Both the position numbers and the translations under genes were made by a program. Below the pieces are notes generated by a model. That model searched no databases, had not been told where the DNA came from, and saw nothing but the letters and a program-made list of their open reading frames with translations. From Schizophyllum amplum (Eukaryota > Basidiomycota > Agaricomycetes > Agaricales > Schizophyllaceae), in the NCBI GenBank assembly GCA_007026445.1, contig VDMD01000006.1:186001-250000 (forward strand): a DNA stretch of 64,000 bases, read 5' to 3'. Shown here piece after piece: positions 53,300 through 63,639 of this stretch; the stretch's first letter is position 1; each line of letters opens with the position of its first letter.

Positions 53300-55702
53300 T
53301 CATTCCGAAGCATCAGCCTCCTCCTCCCATTCCATCACCTCGGGATCGACCTCGTCGTAGTCGACCTCGTATACATCTTCGTACTCCAAGGTCTCCTCGT
53401 CGGCCTCGGTAATAGGTGGGGACGGAGTTCGTGAGTAAACTCGACCCTCATCCTCTTCGTCGGTGTTCTCGTCGGTGTTCTCGTCAGTGTTCAGGGTGTT
53501 AGGCTCGGGTAGCGGCGTGTTGCGCTCGTCCTCGGAGCCATGGTGGTGATGGTCATTGTCGTTGTGACCGTCATCCACGTAGTCGTCATACCAGCGCTGA
53601 TAGTCTTCCTCTCGCTGGCGCTGGTCCTCCTCCTCTTCTTGTCGACGCCGCTGATCCTCCTCCTCTTCTCGTCGACGCCACCGGTCCTCCCGCTCCCTCT
53701 CGTTCCCGCATCCAGTGATGGCCCTTGCCAGTACCCGGGCCCATGCTGGGGCACGCTCGTCATCGGGCAGATGAGCCGGTGGGAACGACACGTCGTGCAA
53801 GGCGTACGATAAGGGCTGATAATCCGCACGGGCCACGTAGAGCCCGGGCGTGGGTGCGTACCGGTCGGTGTGCGGGTTGCGATATGACGGTGGGTGCGCG
53901 GCGTGAGGAGCTTCGTACGTTGGTGATACGTGGTTGTAGTGCCCGTACCGCGTGTCGTAGCTCACGAATGCGTCAGCGGCGTCGTAGTTCTCGTGAGGAG
54001 GGGGCGGGTGATGGTCCAGTAGCGGTGTCGGCTGCGGTACGTGTACAGCCGTGCACCTCTGTATCGGCAGTGCGGGGTTGTACAGGGCGTGGTGCTCTGC
54101 CTCGCAAGCTGTAGTGAGCGCTTGATGCTCGCGCGCAGCGGCGCGTAGGTACAAGCGCGGATCGCGAGACGGGGACGGCGTCGCCGGTGGGACCTCGCGT
54201 CTGAACTCTGAGCGCGTAATGCGACGGCCGGCATTCCGTGTACGCAACTTGTGGTCCATCCGGATGCCGGCGTCGTCGTAGAGCGGCAGCGCTTGTCGGT
54301 AGCCGCCGATCGCGGCGTGCTGGCTCTCGTCGCTCGGGGGAGGTAGCACCGCAAAGCGCGTGAGGTGGGGGCCCGCTTCACGAGCAGTGTGCGGCTCCTC
54401 GGATGTGAGCACAGGCGGATGCTGCCGAAGGTGCGTGCAGCTCGGTGCTAGGAGAGCGGGGGCGCCGTCGTGCGTTGGCACTGTAAGCAGGCCGCCGCGG
54501 AGGCCATGGTGGGGATGAGCAGCGTCGCGCATTGGCGCTAGACGCGGAGGTGGTGCGGGAGGGCCGTCGTGGAGCCCGAAGGCGGCTTGAGGGACGACGC
54601 GCGTCGTCGCTGAACGCGGGGGCGGCGATGCGGGAGGACCGTACGGGTGCCCAAAATGGGGGCGATGGGCGTCGCGCGTTGACGCTAGACGTGAAGCTGG
54701 CGTGCGGGGGCTGGCGTATGGACCGTACGGCGCGTCGTTGCTCGCGTAATCGCCGTTAGCGGCGTGAAACTGGCGGAGTGCGGTGTTACGCACGATGTGT
54801 CCCCCCAGCCCGCGCAGACGCCCCGCGTCGCCTTGACTCGCAAAGCGCGGAGCCGCGCGGGCTGCCTCCCCCCGAGAGTCGTGGTCGTTCACGACACTTA
54901 TCCCCCCCTCTCTCCCCCGCATTGAGGCCTCGTGGCCCGTTCGGCATGGTGTCTGGTGCCATTCTTGCGGCAGCGGCGGGATTCGGAAGCGATTAGGGGA
55001 GGGGTTCGACTGCAGGGGAGGGGCGGGAGGCGCAGCCGTCGTCTCGAGCGTGGTTGTGGGTGGAGAGAAGACGCTGATCGCCGGGGTCCGGCCCGGGTCA
55101 CCATCCGCCGCGCTCTCCCTCGTCCAAGCATTGGCGCGCGGGGGCGCTGTGTCTGCTCGTAGAGGCGACCTTGACGGGCGCGCTGTCGATCGCGGGGGAC
55201 GGGGAGGTGGGCGCTCGTCTCTGGATGACGCGACTCGCCACGTGGTGCCGGGTGACGCGTCTCCAGAGCGCGCGCTGGCGTCTCCGCGATGTTCGCTTAG
55301 GACGTGGATCGGAGGGGAGGGGTGCATAAGGCGCGAATGGGAAGAAGACGGCGGTGGCGGCGATGAGCGCGCGGCCGATCGCGCGGGTCGAGGAGGCGGA
55401 GCGCCGACGCTGTTCCACGCGTCGCAAAGATCAGTCGATCCCGCGTTCGTCTGTCCCCATGCCTGCACCGTTGTTCTGTCACCATGTATACCGTAGGTAG
55501 CCGATCCCGCAGATGCGTTGGTGGGCCCTGAAAATCGCTGGGAGTCCCCATAGACGTTGCTCGAGCTTTGGCGCGCAGCGATCGTGAGTGAGTCATTCCG
55601 CGGCGTTCGGGGCACGGAAGATGAGCCGAACTGAACTGAATCAGTCGGGGTTGCCGAGCGCTCGTGAGCAGGGCGGGTCCTTGAGTTGAAAACATGAGAC
55701 AT
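53300..55702 (-). CDS. Single ORF of non-autonomous LTR element, unknown (Gag-like?)
   Basis: An uninterrupted 800-aa frame filling the element's interior. The first ~500 residues are Ser/Pro/Arg/His-rich and low-complexity (PPPRPARSAARSSPPPPSSS, repeats of ASRLASTRDAHRPHFGHPYG-like units). The middle is Tyr/His/Pro-rich. A short helix DERAPAWARVLARAITGCGN precedes a charged coiled-coil-like stretch (REREDRWRRREEEEDQRRRQ) and a very acidic C-terminus (DENTDENTDEEDEG ... EWEEEADASE). There is no zinc knuckle or pol motif. Such a position suggests a Gag-like or packaging protein, but that is inference; the open frame in an otherwise pol-less element argues for selection. Confidence 0.65.
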   Translation of the reverse strand: MSHVFNSRTRPAHERSATPTDSVQFGSSSVPRTPRNDSLTIAARQSSSNVYGDSQRFSGPTNASAGSATYGIHGDRTTVQAWGQTNAGSTDLCDAWNSVGAPPPRPARSAARSSPPPPSSSHSRLMHPSPPIHVLSEHRGDASARSGDASPGTTWRVASSRDERPPPRPPRSTARPSRSPLRADTAPPRANAWTRESAADGDPGRTPAISVFSPPTTTLETTAAPPAPPLQSNPSPNRFRIPPLPQEWHQTPCRTGHEASMRGREGGISVVNDHDSRGEAARAAPRFASQGDAGRLRGLGGHIVRNTALRQFHAANGDYASNDAPYGPYASPRTPASRLASTRDAHRPHFGHPYGPPASPPPRSATTRVVPQAAFGLHDGPPAPPPRLAPMRDAAHPHHGLRGGLLTVPTHDGAPALLAPSCTHLRQHPPVLTSEEPHTAREAGPHLTRFAVLPPPSDESQHAAIGGYRQALPLYDDAGIRMDHKLRTRNAGRRITRSEFRREVPPATPSPSRDPRLYLRAAAREHQALTTACEAEHHALYNPALPIQRCTAVHVPQPTPLLDHHPPPPHENYDAADAFVSYDTRYGHYNHVSPTYEAPHAAHPPSYRNPHTDRYAPTPGLYVARADYQPLSYALHDVSFPPAHLPDDERAPAWARVLARAITGCGNEREREDRWRRREEEEDQRRRQEEEEDQRQREEDYQRWYDDYVDDGHNDNDHHHHGSEDERNTPLPEPNTLNTDENTDENTDEEDEGRVYSRTPSPPITEADEETLEYEDVYEVDYDEVDPEVMEWEEEADASE

Positions 55703-55798
55703 GCTGGCAGTCGTCCAGGTGTCGTGTTCTCGAGCGGCTGAGTAGCCGTTGCTGGAAGTCCCACTTTTCTAGACCTCGTCGTTGGAGATTTAGTATTA

Positions 55799-56171
55799 TG
55801 TTAGGACCCAGTCCGAAGAGATGCGGTCCGATGACCGTCGACGGCGCGGACACGTGGGACGACGAGGGCTATACTCGGCGGGACGTGGGCGAACCAAAGA
55901 CGGATGGCGAAAGGAGACGAGACAAGAGAGACGAGAGACGAGACGAGACAGAAAGAAACAGACAGAGCAGAACAGAATCAATGGGCCATGCAACTAGAAT
56001 ACTAAATCTAAGGGTACAACAGAGGCTGAGCTGTACCTATATACCCTAGAGCCTCAAGGCAAACATGTGATCAGTATGAAGTGTAGGTCCAGTGGGTGAG
56101 TATGGGTCCAGTAGGTGACTATGGGTGGCTATAGGTGAGTGTGACAGAAGGGAAAGTGACGGGTCATAACA
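55799..56171 (-). repeat. 5' LTR (element orientation) of non-autonomous element
   Basis: 373 bp, apparently identical to the other LTR. TGTTC follows at 56172-56176. Confidence 0.92.
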
Positions 56172-56261
56172 TGTTCGCGCTATCCCGTTTATCTGATAAC
56201 AATCCCCTCAAGGACATCACATTCAGGCCACGTGCGTATATTGACTTTCTTCGGTACTCAG

Positions 56262-57262
56262 CCCCTCACACTATAACAGCGGTGACGCGCCCGCTGAGTT
56301 CCTGCTCATCTTCAAGACTGGACTTTTCGACGCCGCGAAGACCTTCCTGGTCACCGATTGTAAGTGCTTCGGGTCCTACAGGGAAGCAAGCGACTGATGG
56401 CGCGTGTCAGGGTTGGCACACATCCCCTTCTCCGTCCTTCAGAAGAATTTCGGTGTGACCGGCACGAACAAATTTGGGAATATCCCGTCGAAGCAGTTAT
56501 ACATCTTCCCAGGCGAAGTACGTTGACGCGCCAACCTCATATCCGGAGGATCTAAACTGACTGCGCTCCACAGGCTCCCGCTGATGACCCCGTCGCGCCG
56601 GAGAACCCTCAGGGCGAGATCCCCAACCCTTTTGTGTACGCGTGGTCGCAAGACCCTATAGACCATTTCGACGGCGGCAGCGTCCGGATAGTCGACTCAT
56701 CCACCTTCAAGGCTTCGATTAACTTCGCCGCTGCCGAGGTGACCCTCGAACCCGGCGCGATGCGGTACGCTGAGCTTGATCAACGTTATGGTATATATGA
56801 TTGACAAAAAATAGGGAGCTTCACTGGCACACGACCGCGGATGAGTGGAGCTTCTTCCTGTGAGTATATCGACTGTCCTGTAGATGATAGCTGTTGACGG
56901 TTTTTGCGACTAATAGCGAGGGTGACTGCCGTTTCTCTGTCTTCACGGAGACCGCGGCGCGCACGTACGACATGTCGCCCGGTGATGTCGGCTACGTACC
57001 TATCAGCGCCGGCCACTACGTTGAAAACATCGGCAACACGACGGCGCGTTTCCTCGAGATCACTGACTCAGGTGCGTCCGCTGCTGTTCTCGGTCATCTT
57101 GACGATGCTAACGTACATGCAGATCAGTTCGAGGATATCAGCTTGACGCAGTGGCTGGCCCTCACGCCGCCCGAAATCGTCAAAGCGCACTTCGGTGTTG
57201 ATGACGAGACTGTCGGCTCACTTTCCAAGACCAAGAACAGGGTTGTCCCGGGTAACAAGTAA
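56262..57262 (+). pseudogene. Oxalate decarboxylase, 3' segment
   Basis: Continues the split gene. It resumes with PHTIT at 56262, then GDAPAEFLLIFKTGLFDAAKTF one base out of phase, which looks like a 1-nt deletion. Next LAHIPFSVLQKNFGVTGTNKFG, and PVAPENPQGEIPNPFVYAWSQ. The second cupin is spread over small exons: INFAAAEVTLEPGAM, ELHWHTTADEWSFFL (HxHx4-5E metal motif), GDCRFSVFTETAARTYDMSPG, and GYVPISAGHYVENIGNTTARF. It ends DETVGSLSKTKNRVVPGNK with a stop at 57262. Splice sites are canonical and, apart from the one frame slip, the segment is well preserved, consistent with recent disruption. Confidence 0.85.
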
Positions 57263-57513
57263 TGCATCTATCAGATACCTACTGCCACGCTATTTATTTA
57301 GGCAGATGTACTTTTGTACATGTATGAATTATAGATGAATCTTATTGGGAGCTGATCGAGCAATTGCCGCTGGCGTACAGGGCTGCTTTGCCAGAATTTG
57401 GCTCTGCTTCGCACGATTGAATTGTCGGTGGTCTACATTTGACGTTCTACGCCTTCAGGTTAGGCGCCTAGCGTCGACTTCGGGGTCCAGTACATCCCAA
57501 ACACATCCGTCCT

Positions 57514-59484
57514 CTACCCTTCTCCAAGCAGCAACCCCGCCTCAGGTATCTTCAAGGTTGTCCAACTGCGGCCCAATAGTGACCGAGAGCATCGTCCTCG
57601 AGCGCGGTTCTTCTCCCGCGAGCGGCCTTCGCCGTCTACAAGCACGATGTCCCCGTTCGACTTCTCGGACGCCAGTCGCCGAATGCCTTCGTCCATCTCA
57701 TCGCGCGGAGTGGAAGAGTAAGTAAGGCGAAAGAAGGCGTGACCGCGTACTGTAGGCGCCGACGAGCGCGACGCGTCCTGCCATGGCTTGGTGTACGTCC
57801 CTGGCGCGAGCAACACGCGGGCATCAAGCAGCTTGCGCCAGAATGCTGCTGCCCACACCTCCTCGCCCGGGATGCCTGCACAGTCGGCCTTGCTCAGCTC
57901 TTCCCACGCGGGGTGCATCTGCAGATCGAGGTCGAGCCAGAGAAACATGCCCGAGGTCGGCGGCACGAAGCGGAACAGAGAAACTGTGCGCTGTGCATCC
58001 TTCTGGTATGTGAGGACCCCAACAGCAGTCACGTCATCCCAGTCAACGTCGAAGTGCGCAGCGAGACTATCGCACTGAACGACAGCGTCAGTGAAGCGTC
58101 CGCAAGTGCTGCAAAAGGCGGTACGAACCATCCAGTTTCGGCGCACGGTATACGTCTCGCTGATACCCTCGAGCCAGCGGATGTATCCGTCTTGCCCCCA
58201 GGTGTGTATGAGCTCACTAAAGATGGTCTGGCTCCAGCCAGATGCTGCCTGAGTCAAGACCTCCGTCGCGCGCGCGAGGCGCTCGTGGAAGAGCGGGTTC
58301 GACACGATGAACCCCAGGCGAAAGCCCGGCGCAAGGGTCTTGCTGACCGTCTCCAGCCGCGTCCGTCGCGGTCGAGAGGCAGAAAAGTGGGCACGAGCCG
58401 AGCGAGGCAAGCTTCTGGCTCAGTCCCGGAGGGTGCGAGCTCGCGAGAGCCGTCAGGCTCGTAGGTGGGCAGCTGCAGGAAGTAGTACAGGTCGTCCTCA
58501 ACTATTACGACGTCGTGCTTCACGCAGATGTCGTAAATTTGCTGCTTGCGGTCCGCAGAGAGCGTCGAGCCGGTCTGCAACTCGTATGCAATGATAAGCA
58601 GTGCGCAGGCTGACAAAACCGACACCTACCGGGTTATGGCCGACAGGTACGCAGTAGAGCACCTTTGGCTTGCGCTCGCCTGGTCGCTCTGTTTCCCAGA
58701 ATTCTAGCGTCCGAGCCAGCGCATCCGGGCGAAGCCCGTACATGTCGATATCGACGGGTACTGCATTGACACCCATCGGCACCCACATCGCCTGTGCAGA
58801 GGGGAATGTGTGAGTCTCGACCAGAAGATTATCACCTTCTTTCAAGAGCATTCCGGCGATTTTTGCCCATCCGTCCGTGCTTCCGCCGTCCATAAGCAGT
58901 TGCCAGTCAGAGTACCCCGGTGCGTAGACGCGCTCAATAAACGTGGACATCCAGTCCATGACCGGTTTTATTTCATTGAAGGGCCCTGGGGAAGGTCAGA
59001 CAATTCGGAGGGTCGTATGAGGCCGGTAAACTCGCCATACTGCAGCGTTGTGCTAAGGTTCGTGCTGTAACTGGACGGCTTCTTCTCCACGCAGACGTCT
59101 ACCTTGGCGATTTCGGTCGGGTTGGTTGCCATACGAGTGGAAGGCTCATACGCTGAGACATGCAGCGAGTCGAAGGGGAACAGACTCGGATGTGGGAGGC
59201 CTGAGCTTGCCATTAGCATGGACGGTGCAATATTTCCACTAAATGTTCACCTCCTGCAAGACTAATCATGCCATCCATGTGGAGAATCTGCAGTATATCC
59301 TTAAGCGGGCTCGGAACGCGACGGCGGGATAGTGGTTAATATGGTTGTCCAAATGCGCGAATTTGGCGCGCAGCGCCTCCTCAACTGTCAGCACAGCATC
59401 TTCCGGCGCTGCTATCACAGGAGCATCTGCTGGTGCAGGAGCAGGCGCGGCGGCGTGCGAGGTGAGATCGGCGGTCGGTGCCAT
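57514..59484 (-). pseudogene. PLP-dependent aminotransferase (aromatic / 2-aminoadipate type), apparently frameshifted
   Basis: A class I aminotransferase of the fungal ARO8/kynurenine-aminotransferase-like group. Segments in order from 59484: MAPTADLTSHAAAPAPAPA, SPLKDILQILHMDGMISLAG, GLPHPSLFPFDSL, a probable GC-AG intron near 58988-59036 joining LQYG to PFNEIKPVMDWM, LLMDGGSTDGWAKIAGML, MYGLRPDALARTLEFWE, YCVPVGHNPTGSTLS, VEDDLYYFLQLP, and VSKTLAPGFRLGFIV with the PLP lysine. The C-terminal domain ends near 57514. Two frame slips are visible: in the N-terminal exon (between NHIN and LSRRRVPSPLKD, ~59340) and between LPLDRDGR and RLETVSK (~58370). These are either real lesions or base-call indels. 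It converges on the decarboxylase. Confidence 0.72.
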
Positions 59485-60325
59485 CTACTTACCACAGGAC
59501 CTGAGGGCAAGGATCTGATCAGGGCGTTCAGAGTAGGTGTTTAGCCTTAGGTGGAAGCCGCTTTATACGCACTGCATAGTGTGGCTGATAAAGATGCTGG
59601 AGCACCCGAAGCCTGTCCGAAGTGGTCCGCTACCCACGGAGGTCGGAAGCATGCACTGTATTCTGATACTCAGCAGGTGGAAAGAGATGGCCGTCTTTGA
59701 ACTAGGTGCAAGTGAATTCAGCACGAGCGGCAAGTTGTATCTGATCTACGGGGTGAGATGGATCAGTGGAGCAAGGTGCGAGCATCTCGGCGGATGAGTG
59801 ATGCCCACCCACCAATCACTACGATACACGTCAACGTTATGTAAGAGCTCGAATCTCCATGAGCTCTGAAGCTTTGGCCTGCGGCGATCAGAACACAGTC
59901 AGTACGAGCAGGAGGCGACTGGAGGCGGCAAGAGCAGTAGCCTCGTTTTCGCAAGACCCGAAGTCGACGAAGACGGGTGACAAGATGTTTGCGGGGTGCC
60001 AGGGCGGGGTTCTTCGACAGTCGCCGGCGCAGGCTCCAAGCAGCAGCGTGGCATGGTGCTGGCGCTTTCGGCCAAACGTCTCGGACTGCACAGTTGACAA
60101 TGTACCGACAGTGAGGCTCGACATGGCGAGATCTATCTGTTCAGAACTGAATCATCATGCGTGGGCAGTCTCTATCATGCGTGCTATAGTACAACAATGG
60201 GATGCTTACTTCCGCCCCTCAACCCGAGCCTCCATTTCGGGCGCTGAGCATTCTTCCCGAATGCTCAAGCCGCCGGCCTTCGTCTTGACAATTCGATTGC
60301 CGCTCTTCATCCTAACGGGGACAGC
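59485..60325. other. Intergenic region
   Basis: About 840 bp between the aminotransferase start and the oxidoreductase stop. Frames here look like noise; no feature supported. Confidence 0.45.
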
Positions 60326-62984
60326 TCAAGCGCCGACTCTCGCACGGCTACCAACAGTCGAGATATCCACGCTCAGCACATCCTATACAAAGATCGCGAT
60401 TAGCAAAAAGATTCATCGACCACGGTCCGACCGTACAAATCCCAGGCCAGTCAGCAGCCACAACCCGACTACTCACCTTCCCAGCCTTGATCTCCTCCGG
60501 CGACGGCATCAGCTCCAGCCGCAACAACTCCGAGCAGTGCGAGACGACCGGGTCCGTCTTCATGCTCGCCACCGCGACGATCTTGCCGCTCTGCACGTAG
60601 AAGGCGACGAACTGGAGCATGCGTCAGTACCTCCTCGTCGACAACGGGAGTTACAGGGTGATGCCCAACTGACCTTAGACGACGGATCACCCTGCAAAAT
60701 AACCTCGTCAAACTTCGCCCCCAAGCCACAATACCTGACGCCCTCTGGGTACATCTCAGCTTGAATCCAACACAATGACCACGAGGAAAACACGCACGCC
60801 CACTCCAAAACACCGGCACTTTCAAGAACGGCTGCGGGCTGCCCGCGATCGTCTTCCCTACCGCACGCCCATGGTTCCCCGCAACCTGTTGCAAGGTGTT
60901 AGTCGTTGTTTGATGGCAAGTTGATCGTCAGTCGCTACGCCGAAAATCCAGTCCAGTCCAATGACCACTCACATTCCAGTGCTCGATCCTCCGATACTCC
61001 CCCTTATACGGATACATAGCGATATCGCCGACCGCATACACATCTTGCAGACCCGGTACGCGCAGGTATTCGTCAACTTTCACGCTTCCGTCTTTCTCCA
61101 GCTCAACGCTGCTCTGCTCCTGTTGCAAAAGGCTCTGTTTGAGTATTTGCGTCACCGGCGCTACGCCGACGGCCATGAGTACAAAGTCCGCCGGGACGCG
61201 CTCGCCGCCCTTGAGGATGACCGCGGTGGCCTTGCCGTCGGAGCCCTCGATCTTCTCGATCGAAGCTTGCATGTGGAACTTCGCGCCCTGACCTTCGTAG
61301 TACTGCAGATGACAAGCCGTGATTAGCAATAGGCTAGGGAGAAGCAGTCAAAGCGACGCAGTCCAAGACGAGGCAAGGCCGTGAAGGGACGTCGACGAGA
61401 CGAGAACTTTCCACTCACCTTCTTCAATCCTGCGCCCACTTCCTTCCCCAGATTCGCCTCGAAAGGGAACTCGTCCATACTGATCACGTCGATGGACGCG
61501 AGCTTCCGTTTCGCGACCGCGCCGACGATCTCCATCCCGATGAAAGAGCTGCCAATGACGACGAAGTTCTTGCCCTCTTGGGCGGCTGGACGGGATGTCA
61601 GAAAGAGTATATAGAAGAGGAGCAAAAAAGAGGATTGCAGAAAAGATTGTTGTGCGCAATACTCAGGCAAGAGCTGCAGCCCAAAGCTGCACAACCCGAA
61701 CCGCACAACCACGACATAAACTCACCTTTATCGATCTTTTTCGCATCTTCCACACCTCTAAACGTGTACACGTTCTCCAAGTCCGCGCCCTCGATCGGCA
61801 GCGACTTGGGCTGACCGCCCGTCGCTAGGATGAGCTTGTCGTACTCGACTGTCTCGCCGTTCTCGAGGGTGATGGTCTTGAAGGGGAAGTTGATGGAGGT
61901 GGCGGTCTGTGGGCCGTGAATTAGCGAGAGAAAGGTAAGTAGCACTTGTGTGTGGCTTGTTAATCGATGCGACTTGAACGGCACACGTGGCGGCGGCGCG
62001 CATACAAAATGGATGTGTACAGGCCAAGCGAGTGCACTTACGGTGCTGATACGGAAATTCGCGTTGTAGCGAAGCTTGAGGTCCGACGCATTGCGCCACT
62101 CCAGCTTGGACGCATCGGTGATGAGAGCTTTGCTCAACTTTGTCCTGCATGGAGGTAAGCATGGTTGTAACATCGCGGGTGGCGCACTATGTGATGCTGC
62201 CAAGCGAGCGAACTTACCGGTCGATAGGCATGTGCGGTTCTTTGGATAGTACCGTGATGGGATGCGGGTAGCCGTGCTGTCGAAGTACTCAGTAGCCAGC
62301 AAGAGGGAAAGACAGCCGAAGGCTCACCTCTCGCAAACTCTCGATGGCGTGATACGTGGCGCTGCCACCTCCGATGATAACAACGCCCTTCCCTGAACCT
62401 TCGGTGCCGGAGCTGAGGAGCTTGGGGGCACGCTCCTTCTCGTCCTTGGTGGTCTTGCTTGGGTCGGCAGTGACGTAGATCTTGCCGTCCTTTGCCTCTG
62501 CCCTGAATGAATGAATCGCAGTCGGCGCGGGCGCGTCCTCTGCATCCCAGTCAAGACGGTGAAGGGTATGATGGAGATAAACACATACCGATGTCGCCAG
62601 TGCATACATTGAAGCAGGCTATCAAGAAGTGAGTTTCGGGGTTTGAAGAGTTGAGTAGGCTGACCTCCATGCCATGGGCTGACATGTGAGTTAAAACGTG
62701 CATATATGCGCATATAAGACGTTGGGACGTACCAGACGACCCGACCATTGGATGTCAGAACGCCCTTCGCGAGCGGAGCACCATAGTGCGTGCAGAACAC
62801 GCTTGTCGCATGCACCTTGTCGCCGAGGCGTGTGACGAGCACCTTGCCGCTCTCGAACTCGACCTCCTTCCTGCAAGCCAGTATCGATGAGCGTCCAACC
62901 TCATGCGACGAGGGCTGTCACGCACATCTGGCCGTCCTTCAGGTCGGCATCGTTCAGCACTGCGATTGTCTTGGTCGTCGCCAT
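60326..62984 (-). CDS. AIF-like FAD/NAD-dependent oxidoreductase with N-terminal Rieske domain
   Basis: A multi-exon gene starting at 62984 (MATTKTIAVLNDADLKDGQM). The N-terminal Rieske [2Fe-2S] domain has VFCTHYGAPLAKGVL and, split over two tiny exons, [20 protein letters not shown], giving the paired CxH and CxxH ligands. Then come GKGVVIIGGGSATYHAIESL (FAD Rossmann), MPIDRTKLSKALI, YDKLILATGGQPKSLPI, NFVVIGSSFIGMEIVGAVAK (NADH Rossmann), ADFVLMAVGVAP and DVYAVGDIAMYPY (second FAD motif). The C-terminal reductase domain has VPVFWS, GLGAKFDEVILQGD and FVAFYVQSGKIVAVASMKTDP. It resembles AIFM3/Nfrl-type proteins that pass electrons from NAD(P)H to the iron-sulphur centre. The frame appears intact through the stop at 60326. 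Confidence 0.9.
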
Positions 62985-63639
62985 TGTTCTAACTGAGTGG
63001 AGAGGTCTGAGGGCGACACTTCAGGGTACCCCCTAGCCTAGGCTCTTAGCTTGCTTAGATCTCACAGATATTGAGGCTAAGAGCCTGCCAGCTCCTGGCT
63101 CCAAATCGCTATTTTTTCAAACCTTCCGGCTGGCCGTCAGATTGATACTATAGACTCCTAGAGGTGTTATAAGCCTATCTGCATCATCACACGAGGCAGG
63201 GGGAGGGTCGGCAAAAAATAGCGAGCTCGCTAAATAGTGAGCTGCCAAATAAGGAGCCGGTCAGATCATAGGTTTCCAGCGGGGCTTCTGGGCAGGGGCT
63301 TGGGTCTGATAGGTACCTAGGGTGTGATATATGGCTTATAGGAAGGGTCAGGTGCACACTGGAATAGGCAGGGGGCCCGGTACGGGACCTGGCTCACGCC
63401 TCTTCTAGATGCTTTCCTGTCCTTATAAACACTGAAAGGCCATATACCAAGTATGTTCTATTATAAGGTGTGTATATAGTGACTATAGTGAGGTTTAACA
63501 CTCTCATCTCTGGTACAGTCACTTGCAGTTGTAAGGAAGATTTGATCATTTCTCAAAAACAGTCAAGGGTCACTCACTGAATCAATGAAAAGAAAGTACC
63601 ATATAGGTCTACGCATACAGCAAGCCTCTTATAGAGTAG
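62985..63639. other. Intergenic, AT-rich flank with inverted copies of the array unit
   Basis: No gene seen. Near 63210-63260 there are isolated copies of the downstream array unit in reverse orientation (AATAGCGAGCTCGCTAAATAGTGAGCT), and GGCTCC/GAGCC motifs near 63090. Confidence 0.5.

Larger units (their letters stand above)
52740..56171 (-). mobile_element. Non-autonomous LTR retrotransposon with 800-aa ORF
   Basis: 3,432 bp with 373-bp LTRs at 52740-53112 and 55799-56171 that look identical (plus-strand TGTTAGGACC...GGTCATAACA). A perfect 5-bp duplication TGTTC flanks it (52735-52739 and 56172-56176). A purine tract next to the 52740-53112 LTR places the 3' end there, so it reads leftward. 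No protease, reverse transcriptase or integrase is encoded. Identical LTRs imply very recent movement in trans by another element. Confidence 0.92.

Noticed and set aside
59859..60764. 301-codon plus-strand frame
   Set aside because: Its second half is antisense to the Rieske/AIF-like gene and the first half has no protein-like composition.
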